The translations under genes and the position numbers were made by a program. From Komagataeibacter swingsii (lineage in GTDB: Bacteria > Pseudomonadota > Alphaproteobacteria > Acetobacterales > Acetobacteraceae): a stretch of 64,000 nucleotides of DNA. Below the pieces are notes generated by a model. The model was given only the letters and a program-made list of their open reading frames with translations. It was not told the origin of the DNA and did no database searches. The stretch is from positions 124,001 to 188,000 of the forward strand of contig NZ_NKUB01000003.1 in the NCBI RefSeq assembly GCF_003207895.1, written 5' to 3'. Shown here one piece after another: positions 19,627 to 28,749 of this stretch. Position 1 is the stretch's first letter, and each line of letters begins with the position of its first letter.

Positions 19627-19670
19627 TCCGTAATATGACCCATGTCCCGTTACCGGGGCATGGGCTGGCG

Positions 19671-19703
19671 CCGCCCGCCCGTCTTGGGCAGGCGGATTTT
19701 TTT
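19671..19703 (+). terminator. Rho-independent terminator of pgm
   Basis: Ten-base arms CCGCCCGCCC / GGGCAGGCGG (one C-A mismatch), loop GTCTT, then ATTTTTTT. It lies 45 bases after the pgm stop and just before repeat copy C. Confidence 0.88.
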
Positions 19704-19723
19704 GGAATTGCTGCTGGAAAACC

Positions 19724-19911
19724 GGAAGAAAGTTTTTGGTGAAGCTTTTTTCAAAAAGCTTCGAAAGAATGCCGCCTTATTTAAGAAAAAGGTGACACTC
19801 AAAAACTTTTATTGTTTTTTATCAATGAGTTGTTTTCAAACAGCTTCTCAAGGAACGCCGCCTTTTTGAAAAAAGGCGGCACCCAAAAACCCTTGTTCCT
19901 TATCAATCAGT
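19724..19911. repeat. Nested-palindromic intergenic repeat, copy C (with a second hairpin module)
   Basis: Carries AAGAAAGTTTTTGGTGAAGC..., the GAAGCTTTTTTCAAAAAGCTTC hairpin, a decayed second hairpin (GCCGCCTTATTTAAGAAAAAGG), the CTCAAAAACTTTTATTGTT arm and the GTTTTCAAACAGCTTC outer end at about 19832-19847. Directly after, a second copy of the GCCGCCTTTTTG / AAAAAAGGCGGC hairpin plus ACCCAAAAACCCTTG is appended, giving a tandem or mosaic structure. It ends inside the 3' end of the minus-strand yaiI gene. Confidence 0.8.
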
Positions 19912-20406
19912 TGTGGTTGAAGGCGGGATGACCGGCGGCGTGCGCCCATGGCCCGCGGCCTGCCTGCGTGCCCTGACCACCGCCGTGTCCAGTGCGGACA
20001 GGAATGTGGAACGGTCGGCGCGGGTAAAGCCACGGCTGCCCTGCATGATCGCGCCGGTATCACGCAGGTCCGTCATCAGGTTGCGCATGGCCAGCGCCAT
20101 GCCAATCGCATCCTGGTCCAGTATCCGCCCGCGCGGTTCCAGCACGCAGGCCCCGTTCGCGACACAGCGCGCGGCCAGCGGGATATCAGCGGAAATGACA
20201 ATGTCATGGGCCGCGGCATGGTCGGCAATCCAGTCATCCGCCACATCCATGCCCTGTGTCACCACCACCCGTTCAACCAGTGGCGTGTCAGGCACCGCGA
20301 TCATGCGGTTTGACACCACGTAGGTCCGCAGCCCGTAGCGCAGCGCCACGCGATAGGTCTCGTCCCGTACGGGACAGGCATCGGCATCAATGAAAATCCG
20401 GGTCAC
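19903..20406 (-). CDS. YaiI/YqxD family protein (DUF188)
   Basis: 167-residue cytosolic protein of the UPF0178/YaiI family. It starts MTRIFIDADACPVRDETYRVA, the conserved metal-binding-like N-terminus, with VSNRMIAVPDTPLVERVVV, DDWIADHAAAHDIVISADIPLA, and PRGRILDQDAIGMALAMRNL further on, all family text. No reaction is established; the fold is related to PIN-like nucleases. Its last codons overlap repeat copy C by a few bases, suggesting that the repeat supplied the present C-terminus. Confidence 0.88.
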   Translation of the reverse strand: MTRIFIDADACPVRDETYRVALRYGLRTYVVSNRMIAVPDTPLVERVVVTQGMDVADDWIADHAAAHDIVISADIPLAARCVANGACVLEPRGRILDQDAIGMALAMRNLMTDLRDTGAIMQGSRGFTRADRSTFLSALDTAVVRARRQAAGHGRTPPVIPPSTTTD

Positions 20407-20655
20407 TGCATGCCGCCCCCGGATGGGAAGGCGGGCAGGCTGTAACCAGGCTTGGACACGTATAACAACATGCCGACTGTACTAGGCCCGCATCCAGCCT
20501 GTTGGCAAGGTGACGGGGCCGGATTCATGATCCGCGCCCCGCCCGTACGTGCGGGGGCGAAATGTAATCGTGAAGCATGCACCGTGCGTTTTTGCTTTTG
20601 ATTCCGGGGGGAATACGTCACTATATTCCCTAACAAGTCAGAGGAGGAGGCTGCC

Positions 20656-20757
20656 ATGCGTTACCTCATCGATCATGCGCGCGAGGGCTTTGGCGTCGCG
20701 TTGTTACTGGGCATGCTGGCTGTCGAACGTTTTTTCCGAAAGCAGGCTGTCCGTTAG
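20656..20757 (+). CDS. 33-residue small protein with a strong ribosome site
   Basis: Short frame starting MRYLIDHAREGFGVALLLGM, continuing LAVERFFRKQAVR and then a stop. It is preceded by GAGGAGGAGG with 5 bases to the ATG, one of the best Shine-Dalgarno sites in the window. The middle (FGVALLLGMLAV) is hydrophobic and flanked by charged residues, so a short membrane-associated or amphipathic peptide is likely. I do not recognise a family. It stands alone between yaiI (divergent) and a small lipoprotein gene. Confidence 0.55.
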   Translation: MRYLIDHAREGFGVALLLGMLAVERFFRKQAVR

Positions 20758-20953
20758 GGCAGCCCCGAAACACGGGTCGCACCGGATGGAATATCCTTCC
20801 TTCCAGTACCGTCATCGCTGCTGCGTACGGATGCGTGAAATGGCATGTGTGGCGTTGCTTGCCAGGCGCTGCCCTGTTCTGGCACGCAACCGTGGCGCGG
20901 TACGGCGGTTATCCCCCCCTTGAAGGCCAGAATAGCTGGAGGGGAGAAAACCA

Positions 20954-21094
20954 GTGCGAAACCTTGCGCGGATGATGGTGGTAACGGTCCCTGGCTGTCT
21001 TGTCGGGTGTGACAGGCCAAGGCCCGCCGGTGGCGGGTCGGACGGGGGTGGTGGCCCCGGTGTCAGCACCCATGGCGGTACCGCGCCGCAGTAG
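20954..21094 (+). CDS. Small predicted lipoprotein (46 residues)
   Basis: A GTG start after GGAGGGGAG (about 9 bases spacing) opens the frame VRNLARMMVVTVPGCLVGCD. The N-terminus is a compact lipoprotein signal: Arg2 and Arg6, a short hydrophobic stretch MMVVTVPGC, and the lipobox LVGC with the lipidated Cys at residue 19. The mature part is only 28 residues and Gly-rich (RPAGGGSDGGGGPG). In-frame ATGs at 20972 and 20975 would leave too short a signal. No family recognised; it lies antisense to nothing recognisable. Confidence 0.5.
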   Translation: MRNLARMMVVTVPGCLVGCDRPRPAGGGSDGGGGPGVSTHGGTAPQ

Positions 21095-21247
21095 CAGGCA
21101 CCATAATTCAGGCGGAACCGGGTTACCTGCCCGGGCAGGCGGTCGGCTGGAACATGGCTGGGCGGGTGCAAAAGCAGGTGGTCGCATGATCCATGTCTTT
21201 CCTGCATATGGGTCCGTGCTGTATGAGCGCGGTCCCAGAGAGTGAGG

Positions 21248-21601
21248 ATGATGATGGAAGCTGACATGACATGCCCCCAGTGCGGGTGCGAACACGTCTA
21301 TCCCGATGGCAGCCTGTGGAACTGCCCCGAATGCGGGTATGAATGGAACCCGCAGGATGCCGCCCCCGCGACGGAAGGCACGGCGGAAATACGCGACGCC
21401 AACGGCAACGTACTGGCCGATGGGGACAGCGTGACCGTTATCAAGGACCTGAAGATCAAGGGTGCGTCCTCGGTCATCAAGGGCGGGACGAAGGTCCGCG
21501 GCATCCGGCTGGTCGATGCGACGGATGGGCACAACATCGCCTGCAAGATCAGCGGCGTGGGTGCGATCAACCTGAAATCGGAATTCGTGAAGAAGGCCTG
21601 A
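21248..21601 (+). CDS. YjdM/PhnA family zinc-ribbon protein
   Basis: 117-residue cytosolic protein. It has an N-terminal zinc ribbon ([13 protein letters not shown], then CPECGYEW) followed by a PhnA/YjdM beta domain ([43 protein letters not shown]). Despite the old name it is not a phosphonate hydrolase; its role is unknown. The start is uncertain: three adjacent ATGs at 21248, 21251 and 21254, another at 21266 after GGAAG, and a GTG at 21242. Repeat copy D follows immediately. Confidence 0.9.
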   Translation: MMMEADMTCPQCGCEHVYPDGSLWNCPECGYEWNPQDAAPATEGTAEIRDANGNVLADGDSVTVIKDLKIKGASSVIKGGTKVRGIRLVDATDGHNIACKISGVGAINLKSEFVKKA

Positions 21602-21604
21602 GCG

Positions 21605-21696
21605 AATTTAAAGGTTTTCTGGTGAAGCTGTTTCCAAAAAGCTTCGGGAGACGCCGCCTTCCTTGAAAAAAAGGCGGCGCCCGGAAACTGTTTCCG
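21605..21696. repeat. Nested-palindromic intergenic repeat, copy D (short)
   Basis: Reduced copy with AAAGGTTTTCTGGTGAAGC, the hairpin GAAGCTGTTTCC / AAAAAGCTTCG, the hairpin CGCCGCCTTCC / AAAAAAAGGCGGCG, and GCCCGGAAACTG as the closing arm. The outer ACTGTTTGAAAA arms are missing. It directly follows the yjdM stop and precedes the convergent dhaKL gene, where the hairpins may serve as a shared terminator. Confidence 0.75.
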
Positions 21697-21751
21697 GATG
21701 ACTTTGGCGGGGACAGGAAAAAAACAGTCACCTGTCCCCTGCCCTGTCGGT

Positions 21752-23386
21752 TCAGCCAGCCGCCAGCCCTTCCAGCAGGCGCGCCACGGCCTCGGCCCCC
21801 GGGTCGGGCACGTCGCGCACCTGCGCGCTGGGCACATAGGCGGCGCGTCCGGCACGCGCGCTTTCCATCGTGGTGGTGGACTGCGCGCCCTGCCGTGCCG
21901 CCAGCGCCACATCGGGCAGGCTGCCGCCGGTCGCCAGCACTTCCAACGCGGGATACAGCGCGTCGATCATGGTGCGGTCGCCCGGCTTCGCGCCGCCGCA
22001 TTCCATCATGTGTTCCAGCCCGTCGCGCAATGCCTGCCGCCAGGGTTCGGGGCTGCGTCCGGCCGCCGAGAACATGATGGCGAACAGCACGCCACTCGAC
22101 CCGCCCGCATGCTGGGTCAGGATGTTGCTGATGGTCGTCATGAGGTGATGCGGATCGGCCAGCGGCAGGCGGTCGAGCGCCGCCGTGATCTCACGCGCGG
22201 CCCCGGCGAAGGTGGACCCGGCATCCCCGTCCCCGATCCGGCCATCCAGTTCGTTCAGTGCCGCTTCATTGGCGACCAGGACCTCCGCCCCGCGTTCGAT
22301 CACATGCCGTAGCGCGGGGTTGGGTGTCGCCGGATACGGGAAGGCATCGGGCATAGGCGGCATGGGCACGACGGCGGGGCTGCCCAGCGGGGCAATGCCG
22401 GGCCATGCGCGCGGCTGCGCCGGGGCCTCCAGCGCCGTGGTGATGGCTTCATCCAGTTCGATCAGCGTGAACGAAAAACCGTTCATGTCCAGCGCGGTCA
22501 TAAGCGGCGCCGGGCCGATGACGTGCGATACCCGGCGGGCCAGCGGCGTATGGCTGAAGGCTTCCAGCAGCAGCGCCATCTCCACCTCCGGCACCGTGCC
22601 AAGGTTGTTCAGCACCAGCGCGAAACGGGTGTTGCGGGCCGCCGCAGGCAGGCTGGCTTCCAGCGTGTCGGCGGCGATGCATACAAGGTCGCGGGCACTG
22701 GCCATGGCAATGCGCTGGGCGCCGGGTTCGCCATGAATGCCAAGGCCCAGCTCGGCCTGGTCGGCTGCAAGACGGCTGGCGCGGCCGGATTCATAGGGAT
22801 TGCAGTCTTCCAGCGCCAGACCGATGGTGCGCATGCGCTTCACCCCGTCGCGCACGAATTCCGTCAGGCGCGCCAGAGGCCAGCCCTGTGTCGCGCCATG
22901 GCCCGCCAGCTTGTGCGCCAGCACCGTTCCCGCCACCCCACGCGGCGTTGTGGAACCCGGCAGGGCGATATCATCGCCCACAATCACCACTTCCACCTGC
23001 TTGCCCAATGCGCGCGCGCGTTCCGCCGCCAGGCCGAAGTTCAGGCGGTCGCCAGTATAGTTCTTGACCACCAGCAGGCAGCCCGCCTCCCCCGTTGTGG
23101 CCAGGATGGCGGCCACGATCGCGTCCACACAGGGCGATGCAAACAGTGCGCCACAGACCGCCGCCGTCAGCATCCCGCGCCCGACAAAGCCCGCATGGGC
23201 GGGTTCATGGCCCGACCCGCCACCGGAAATGACCGATACCTGCGCACGGTCCGGTTCGCGCTGCATGATGACGCAGGTATCGGGGTAGCCATCCAGCCGG
23301 CACAGGTGGTTGCCCGCGGCCGATCTCAGGAACCCGTCCAGGGCCTCGGTTACGATGGTGTCGCGCGTGTTGAAAAAACGCTTCAT
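21752..23386 (-). CDS. dhaK: ATP-dependent dihydroxyacetone kinase (DhaK-DhaL fusion)
   Basis: Phosphorylates dihydroxyacetone to DHAP, feeding DHA formed from glycerol by periplasmic oxidation into central metabolism. The start MKRFFNTRDTIVTEAL gives 544 residues, the size of single-chain kinases. The N-terminal DhaK domain has SGGGSGHEPAHAGFVGRGM and VKNYTGDRLNFGLA; the C-terminal DhaL domain has the ATP/Mg site DGRIGDGDAGSTF and GGSSGVLFAIMFSAAG. The next gene upstream on the same strand is an aquaporin, suggesting a paired uptake and kinase function. Confidence 0.94.
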   Translation of the reverse strand: MKRFFNTRDTIVTEALDGFLRSAAGNHLCRLDGYPDTCVIMQREPDRAQVSVISGGGSGHEPAHAGFVGRGMLTAAVCGALFASPCVDAIVAAILATTGEAGCLLVVKNYTGDRLNFGLAAERARALGKQVEVVIVGDDIALPGSTTPRGVAGTVLAHKLAGHGATQGWPLARLTEFVRDGVKRMRTIGLALEDCNPYESGRASRLAADQAELGLGIHGEPGAQRIAMASARDLVCIAADTLEASLPAAARNTRFALVLNNLGTVPEVEMALLLEAFSHTPLARRVSHVIGPAPLMTALDMNGFSFTLIELDEAITTALEAPAQPRAWPGIAPLGSPAVVPMPPMPDAFPYPATPNPALRHVIERGAEVLVANEAALNELDGRIGDGDAGSTFAGAAREITAALDRLPLADPHHLMTTISNILTQHAGGSSGVLFAIMFSAAGRSPEPWRQALRDGLEHMMECGGAKPGDRTMIDALYPALEVLATGGSLPDVALAARQGAQSTTTMESARAGRAAYVPSAQVRDVPDPGAEAVARLLEGLAAG

Positions 23387-23523
23387 TATTATGGTCTCTC
23401 CCTCGACGGCCATGCCGGGCATGGCGGCTGGCGACTATGGCCGTTAATGCCGCCCGAACAAAACAACGGAATATGTCATTCGTGGGTTGCGCCAGATGCG
23501 GGCCAGCCCGCTGGCCTGGTCCC

Positions 23524-24453
23524 TCAGGCCGGACCCGCGCCGGGGGGCATGTGGTCGGGGTCGTCGGGATGGTTGAGCTTGCGGTGCGGGTCATCCAGTC
23601 CCGGCACACGGCCATGGTGGCCGAAATTGACCAGTCGCGCCTCCAGCAGGTGCAGCTTGCCCAGCAGGTTCATGCGGATGGCCATGACCGCAAGCGACGC
23701 CCCCGCGAACGGCCCCACCACATAGATCCACAGCCCCGTCCACTGCCCCGCGAACAGCGCGGGCGCCAGCGTGCGCGCGAAATTGACGCTGTTGCCCGAC
23801 AGCCATGCCGTGATCGGGTTCATGACCAGGAAGAACAGCCCGCCCGACCATGGCGTGATGAACTTCCATTTCGGGTGGGCCGCCAGCCAGTACAGCATGG
23901 CGATCAGGGCGGCGGTCACGAACATTTCCGACCACATCGCCCACCAGACCGAAATCTGACCATATGGTACCGTCGCCCCATAGCGCACGGCCACCGCCAT
24001 GTTACCCCACCATGCAATCAGCCGGCCCGCTTCATAAACCACGGCCGTGCCAAGGAAGGCGCCGATGACCTGCGCGATCATGTAGTTCAGCGCGTCCACG
24101 CCCCCGATGCGCTTGGCCAGCGAGAACGCAAGGGTCACGGACGGGTTGATATGCGCCCCGCTGACCTTGCCGAACGGCGTCATGGCGGCCGCCGTGCCCG
24201 ACAGGCCAAAGCACAGGCCGCATAGTGCGGTCTGGATATAGGGATGGCGCATGAGCGGCGATGAAAGCGGGCTGCCCGGCGCCGTCAGCAGGATGACCGC
24301 GCTCAGGCCGAGAATCATGAGGATGGCGGTGGCGATCGCCTCGCAGAAATACAGCTTCCAGTGGAAGGGGTTGTGCGGGTGCGGGTCGCCTGCCAGCGGG
24401 CGGTCATGCACATGGACGTGCAGGTAGGGCAGATGCAGGTGCGGCAGGCGCAT
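23524..24453 (-). CDS. MIP family channel (aquaporin/glycerol facilitator) with His-rich N-terminus
   Basis: 309 residues with six membrane helices of the MIP fold. The two pore motifs are unusual: the first reads GAHINPSVTLAF (NPS for NPA), and the second reads SGNSVNFARTLAPALF (NFA for NPA). The first 30 residues carry nine or more histidines (HLHLPYLHVHVH, then DPHPHNPFH), which could bind metal or sense pH, and the C-terminus is also long and charged. It lies upstream of dhaK on the same strand (137 bases), so glycerol or dihydroxyacetone passage is a fair inference, but the pore motifs make the substrate uncertain. Confidence 0.85.
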   Translation of the reverse strand: MRLPHLHLPYLHVHVHDRPLAGDPHPHNPFHWKLYFCEAIATAILMILGLSAVILLTAPGSPLSSPLMRHPYIQTALCGLCFGLSGTAAAMTPFGKVSGAHINPSVTLAFSLAKRIGGVDALNYMIAQVIGAFLGTAVVYEAGRLIAWWGNMAVAVRYGATVPYGQISVWWAMWSEMFVTAALIAMLYWLAAHPKWKFITPWSGGLFFLVMNPITAWLSGNSVNFARTLAPALFAGQWTGLWIYVVGPFAGASLAVMAIRMNLLGKLHLLEARLVNFGHHGRVPGLDDPHRKLNHPDDPDHMPPGAGPA

Positions 24454-24599
24454 GGCCGGTATCCTTGTTTATGCAACATGGGTCCGGCGGAAAAAGGCAT
24501 AGGGGGAAGGATCACCTCCCGGTGCGCGCCGGTGGTAGAAACCACCATAGCAGTCCCCGCACCGCGTGGGTCCGGTTTTGGCACAATCCAGTCATGCCA

Positions 24600-25091
24600 T
24601 CACGAATTCGAAAACGCCCCTTCCCGTGGGGGGATCGAGGCATCAAGGGCCGCCTGCAATATGTAGGCCGCCGCCATCTGGTCCACCACCTCGCCCCGGC
24701 GCTGGCGGGTCATGTCGGCTTCCGCGATCAGGAAGCGGTTTACGGCGGATGATGACAGCCGTTCATCCCACATCGCCGCCGGCAGCCCCGTCATGTCCGA
24801 CAGGTTGCGCGTCCAGTCCCGTGCCGCCTGCGCCGCCGGGCCAAAGCTGCCATCAAGCGACAGCGGCAGGCCGACCACCAGCCCGCCCACGTCCTGCATG
24901 CGGGCGATCTTGCTGATTTCGGCGGCGTTGACCGACAGTTTCGCACGTTTCAGGCCCATGTGGGGGGACGCCAGCATAAGCCCCACATCCGACAGGGCGA
25001 CGCCAATCGTCTTCTTTCCGGGGTCAAGGCCAAGCAGGCGCTGGCCGGGGCGCAGGGCAGCGCGCAGATCGCATATGTTGAACAGGGGCAT
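24600..25091 (-). CDS. ruvX: Putative pre-16S rRNA nuclease / Holliday junction resolvase-like protein RuvX
   Basis: RNase H-like nuclease of the YqgF/RuvX family, acting in 16S rRNA 5'-end maturation in some bacteria. The start [13 protein letters not shown] gives 163 residues; the upstream frame to 25553 is an antisense shadow of gatC/gatA. Motifs: [17 protein letters not shown] (catalytic Asp), VGLPLSLDG, and [14 protein letters not shown], with a final Asp in [14 protein letters not shown]. It is divergent from gatC, 75 bases apart, a common alphaproteobacterial layout. Confidence 0.92.
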   Translation of the reverse strand: MPLFNICDLRAALRPGQRLLGLDPGKKTIGVALSDVGLMLASPHMGLKRAKLSVNAAEISKIARMQDVGGLVVGLPLSLDGSFGPAAQAARDWTRNLSDMTGLPAAMWDERLSSSAVNRFLIAEADMTRQRRGEVVDQMAAAYILQAALDASIPPREGAFSNS

Positions 25092-25166
25092 GGTCGGGGG
25101 TATGTTCCTTCTCGGTCCTGCGCCGCAGGATATTCTTCCCCTGTTACGATGGAAAGTTATTGCTTC

Positions 25167-25454
25167 ATGTCGCTTGATCCCGCGACCGTCCGCCGCATTG
25201 CCAGACTGGCACGGATTGGTATTGACGAGTCTGATCTTCCTGCCCTGCAAGGGGAGCTTAACGGGATCCTCGGCTGGGTCGAGCAGCTGAACGAGGTCGA
25301 TGTCGAAGGGGTCACCCCCATGGTCGGCACGGGCCACGCCGCCCTGCGCACCCGTGACGACGTGGTGACTGACGGCAACTGCCGCGACGCCGTGCTGTCC
25401 AACGCGCCCGATGCCGTTGGCCCCTTCTATACCGTGCCCAAGGTTGTTGAATAA
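25167..25454 (+). CDS. gatC: Aspartyl/glutamyl-tRNA amidotransferase subunit C
   Basis: Small scaffold subunit of GatCAB, which converts Glu-tRNA(Gln) and Asp-tRNA(Asn) to Gln- and Asn-tRNA. The start [20 protein letters not shown] gives 95 residues, the family size; C-terminal text is typical ([29 protein letters not shown]). It is followed after one base by gatA, then gatB, as a three-gene operon. Confidence 0.95.
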   Translation: MSLDPATVRRIARLARIGIDESDLPALQGELNGILGWVEQLNEVDVEGVTPMVGTGHAALRTRDDVVTDGNCRDAVLSNAPDAVGPFYTVPKVVE

Positions 25455-25455
25455 G

Positions 25456-26940
25456 ATGAGCCTGACCGAACTGACGATTGCCGATGCGGCAGCGGGCCTG
25501 CGCGCGCGCAAGTTCAGCGCCACCGAACTGGTGCGCGCGCATACGGACGCCATCGCCGCGCTGAACCCGCGCCTGAACGCCTACATCACCACCACGCCGG
25601 ACGCGGCGCTGGCGGCCGCGACCCATGCGGATGCAGCGCTGGCCAAGGGCGAGGCAAAGCCCCTGACCGGCATCCCGCTGGGGATCAAGGACCTGTTCTG
25701 CACCAATGGCGTGCGGACCACGGCGGCCAGCAATATCCTGAAAAATTTTGTCCCGCCCTATGAAAGCACGGTGACGGCCAACCTGCTGCGCGATGGCGCG
25801 GTGTTTGTGGGCAAGACCAACCTGGACGAATTCGCCATGGGGTCGGCCAACATCACCTCCGCCTTCGGCCCGGTGGAAAACCCGTGGAAGCGCAAGGGTG
25901 ATGATGCAGCACTCGTGCCCGGTGGCTCGTCGGGCGGGTCGGCCGCCGCCGTGGCGGCAGGACTTGCCATGGGGGCGACCGGCACCGATACCGGCGGGTC
26001 CATCCGCCAGCCCGCCGCCTATTGCGGTATTGTCGGGCTGAAGCCGACCTATGGCCGGTGCAGCCGCTTTGGCACCATTGCCTATGCCTCCTCGCTGGAT
26101 CAGGCCGGTCCCATGGCGCGCAGCGTGCGCGACTGCGCGATCATGCTGCAGTCCATGGCGGGCTTCGATGTGCGCGACAGCACCAGCGTCAACCGTGACG
26201 TGCCGGATTATTCCGCCGCCGTCGGCCGCAGCCTGAAGGGGCTGAAGGTGGGCATCCCTGCCGAATACCGCGCCGAGGGCCTGTCCGCCGAGATCGAGGC
26301 GGCGTGGCAGCAGGGCATCGAATGGCTGAAGGCCGCAGGGTGCGAGATTGTCGATGTCTCCCTGCCCCACACGAAATACGGCCTGGCCACCTATTATATC
26401 GTGGCCCCTGCCGAATGTTCGTCCAACCTGGCCCGTTATGACGGCCTGCGTTTTGGCGAACGGGTGGAAGGTCCGACGCTGGACGCCATGTACGAAGCCA
26501 CCCGCCGCGCGGGCTTTGGCCCCGAGGTGCGCCGCCGCATCATGATGGGGACGTATGTGCTTTCGGCAGGCTATTACGATGCCTATTACCTGAAGGCGCA
26601 GAAGGTCCGCAGCCTGATCCGCCGCGACTTTACCGAAAGCTTCCAGAAGGTTGACGTATTGCTGACCCCCACGGCGCCGACGCCCGCGTTCGCGCAGGGG
26701 GAAAAGACGGATGATCCGGTCCAGATGTACCTGAATGATATTTTCACCGTGCCGGCGTCCATGGCCGGCATGCCCGCCATGTCCGTGCCCGTCGGGCTTG
26801 GGGCCACCGGCCTGCCGCTTGGCCTGCAACTGATCGGACGCCCGTTTGACGAGGAAACCCTGCTGGCCGCAGGCAGCGCGCTGGAAAGCGCCGCGGGCTT
26901 CACCCACCGGCCTGCCATCCGTGCGGAGGGCGCGAAATGA
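25456..26940 (+). CDS. gatA: Aspartyl/glutamyl-tRNA amidotransferase subunit A
   Basis: Amidase subunit that releases ammonia from glutamine. The 494-residue protein starts [20 protein letters not shown]. The amidase-signature catalytic triad is visible: Lys in [12 protein letters not shown], a cis-Ser in [15 protein letters not shown], and the nucleophile Ser in [15 protein letters not shown]. It starts one base after the gatC stop and overlaps the gatB start by four bases (ATGA). Confidence 0.97.
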   Translation: MSLTELTIADAAAGLRARKFSATELVRAHTDAIAALNPRLNAYITTTPDAALAAATHADAALAKGEAKPLTGIPLGIKDLFCTNGVRTTAASNILKNFVPPYESTVTANLLRDGAVFVGKTNLDEFAMGSANITSAFGPVENPWKRKGDDAALVPGGSSGGSAAAVAAGLAMGATGTDTGGSIRQPAAYCGIVGLKPTYGRCSRFGTIAYASSLDQAGPMARSVRDCAIMLQSMAGFDVRDSTSVNRDVPDYSAAVGRSLKGLKVGIPAEYRAEGLSAEIEAAWQQGIEWLKAAGCEIVDVSLPHTKYGLATYYIVAPAECSSNLARYDGLRFGERVEGPTLDAMYEATRRAGFGPEVRRRIMMGTYVLSAGYYDAYYLKAQKVRSLIRRDFTESFQKVDVLLTPTAPTPAFAQGEKTDDPVQMYLNDIFTVPASMAGMPAMSVPVGLGATGLPLGLQLIGRPFDEETLLAAGSALESAAGFTHRPAIRAEGAK

Positions 26941-28385
26941 GCTACACACTCGAAGGCAGGACCGGCACGTGGGAAATCGTGGTGGGTCTGGAAGTCCATG
27001 CACAGGTCATCAGCCATTCCAAGCTGTTTTCCGGTGCCTCCGCTTCCTACGGCGGGGAACCCAACACCCATGTCAGCCTTGTTGATGCGGGTTTCCCCGG
27101 CATGCTGCCGGTCCTGAATCACGAATGCGTGGCGCAGGCCATCCGCACCGGGCTGGGGCTGCGCGCGCGCATCAACCTGGAAAGCCGGTTCGACCGCAAG
27201 AACTATTTCTACGCCGACCTGCCGACTGGCTACCAGATCAGCCAGTTCACCCACCCCATCGTGGGCGAAGGCACGGTCGAGATCGAGCTGGGCGACGGCA
27301 CGGTACGCCATATCGGCATAACCCGCCTGCATATGGAACAGGATGCGGGCAAGTCCATGCATGACCAGGACCCGACGCGGTCCTTCATCGACCTGAATCG
27401 CGCCGGTGTCGCGCTTATGGAAATCGTGAGCGAACCCGACATCCGCAGCCCGGAGGAAGCCGGCGCCTACCTGCGCAAGCTGCGCCAGATCCTGCGCTAC
27501 CTTGGCACATGCGACGGTAACATGGAGGAAGGGTCCATGCGTGCCGACGTGAACGTGTCGGTGCGCAAGGCGGGCGAGCCGTTCCGCACGCGCTGCGAGA
27601 TCAAGAACGTCAACTCCATCCGCTACGTCATGCACGCGATCGAGGTCGAGGCCACGCGCCAGATCGCAGTATGGGAGGACGGTGGCGAGGTCGATCAGGA
27701 AACCCGCCTGTTTGACCCGTCCCGCAATGAAACCCGTTCGCTGCGCAGCAAGGAAGACGCGCACGATTATCGCTATTTCCCCGATCCCGACCTGCTGCCG
27801 CTGGTCGTGGAACAGGCATGGGTGGATGAACTGGAGCGCGCCCTGCCCGAACTGCCTGATGACAAGCGTGACCGCTTCGTCAAGCAGTATGGTATCCCCC
27901 GCTACGACGCCAGCGTGCTGGTGGCCGAGCAGGCCATTGCCGATTACTATGAGGAAGTGGCCAAGGGCCGGGACGCCCGCCTTGCCGCCAACTGGGTCAC
28001 GGGCGACCTGTTCGGCGCGCTGAACCGCACGGGCCGCAGCATTCAGGACAGCCCGATCTCGGCGCAGGCGCTGGGCGGGATGCTGGATCTCATGGCCGAC
28101 AAGACGATCAACGGCAAGATTGCCAAGGAAGTCTTTGAGGACATGCTGGAAACCGGCGACAGTGCCGCCGACATCGTGGACCGCAAGGGCCTGAAGCAGG
28201 TCACCGATACCGGCGCGATCGACGCCGCCGTGGCCGACGTGCTGGCGCGCAATGCGGACAAGGTGGCGGAATACCGGGGTGGCAAGGATCGCCTGTTCGG
28301 CTTTTTCGTAGGCCAGGTGATGAAAGCCATGGCCGGCAAGGCCAATCCGGCCATCGTGAACGAAGCCCTGAAAAAAGTTCTGTAA
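26937..28385 (+). CDS. gatB: Aspartyl/glutamyl-tRNA amidotransferase subunit B
   Basis: tRNA-binding and kinase-like subunit of GatCAB, 482 residues. It shows the family start [20 protein letters not shown], the N-terminal metal and ATP site ([40 protein letters not shown]), and the C-terminal YqeY-like helical domain ending [13 protein letters not shown]. It is the last gene of the operon; tRNA-Ser lies 100 bases downstream. Confidence 0.97.
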   Translation: MSYTLEGRTGTWEIVVGLEVHAQVISHSKLFSGASASYGGEPNTHVSLVDAGFPGMLPVLNHECVAQAIRTGLGLRARINLESRFDRKNYFYADLPTGYQISQFTHPIVGEGTVEIELGDGTVRHIGITRLHMEQDAGKSMHDQDPTRSFIDLNRAGVALMEIVSEPDIRSPEEAGAYLRKLRQILRYLGTCDGNMEEGSMRADVNVSVRKAGEPFRTRCEIKNVNSIRYVMHAIEVEATRQIAVWEDGGEVDQETRLFDPSRNETRSLRSKEDAHDYRYFPDPDLLPLVVEQAWVDELERALPELPDDKRDRFVKQYGIPRYDASVLVAEQAIADYYEEVAKGRDARLAANWVTGDLFGALNRTGRSIQDSPISAQALGGMLDLMADKTINGKIAKEVFEDMLETGDSAADIVDRKGLKQVTDTGAIDAAVADVLARNADKVAEYRGGKDRLFGFFVGQVMKAMAGKANPAIVNEALKKVL

Positions 28386-28411
28386 AAACGGGGTTTAGTG
28401 CATTTTGGGGC

Positions 28412-28452
28412 TTTGCAGGGTTGCGGCAACACGCTAAAAGCAGCCCTGCAAA
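28412..28452 (+). terminator. Hairpin between gatB and tRNA-Ser
   Basis: Inverted repeat TTTGCAGGG / CCCTGCAAA with a 23-base loop, 27 bases after the gatB stop. No T run follows, so termination at this site is uncertain. Confidence 0.35.
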
Positions 28453-28464
28453 CGCCGTGTTACT

Positions 28465-28470
28465 TATAAT
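28465..28470 (+). promoter_or_regulatory. -10 element of the tRNA-Ser promoter
   Basis: Perfect consensus TATAAT ending 14 bases before the tRNA 5' end, with GC-rich sequence (GCGCGCTC) after it, as expected for a stable-RNA discriminator. No clear -35 hexamer could be picked out. Confidence 0.6.
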
Positions 28471-28484
28471 GCGCGCTCTTCGGC

Positions 28485-28574
28485 GGAGGGGTGGCCGAGT
28501 GGCTGAAGGCGGCGGTTTGCTAAACCGTTATACGATGTCAAGTCGTATCGAGGGTTCGAATCCCTTCCCCTCCG
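28485..28574 (+). tRNA. tRNA-Ser (anticodon GCU)
   Basis: A 90-base class II tRNA. Acceptor arms GGAGGGG / CCCCTCC, D-loop sequence TGGCCGAGTGG, anticodon GCT at 28519-28521 inside TTTGCTAAA, a long variable arm, T-loop GGTTCGAATCC, then discriminator G and an encoded CCA at 28575-28577. It reads AGC/AGU serine codons. Its 3' end is followed by an integrase fragment and an accessory region, the usual sign of an integration site. Confidence 0.97.
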
Positions 28575-28607
28575 CCAGAACTTCTTGTAAATAAACAGGA
28601 AATTGCC

Positions 28608-28640
28608 AAGCGCCCTTTGGGGCGCTTTGGTCGTTTCTGG
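28608..28640 (+). terminator. Hairpin terminator after tRNA-Ser
   Basis: AAGCGCCC, loop TTT, then GGGGCGCTT followed by TGGTCGTTT; the stem is strong but the T tract is broken. It lies about 30 bases beyond the encoded CCA. Confidence 0.5.
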
Positions 28641-28749
28641 GTGGTTTTTCAGGCTGGTGTGGTGGACGCTGCAAAAATCCGTCCCGCCAGGAACGCGACG
28701 CGCCTGTTTCTTGGTGATCAAGCAAGCCCGGATGATTCTGTTCGGCCGC

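Noticed and set aside
21709-21739. GGGGACAGG / CCTGTCCCC hairpin next to repeat D as terminator of dhaK
   Set aside because: The A run is in the loop and no T run follows on the minus strand; kept out of the feature list.
28464-28721. Minus-strand frame with RDSNPRYDLTSYNG text over tRNA-Ser
   Set aside because: It is the reverse of the tRNA gene, a well-known false protein call.
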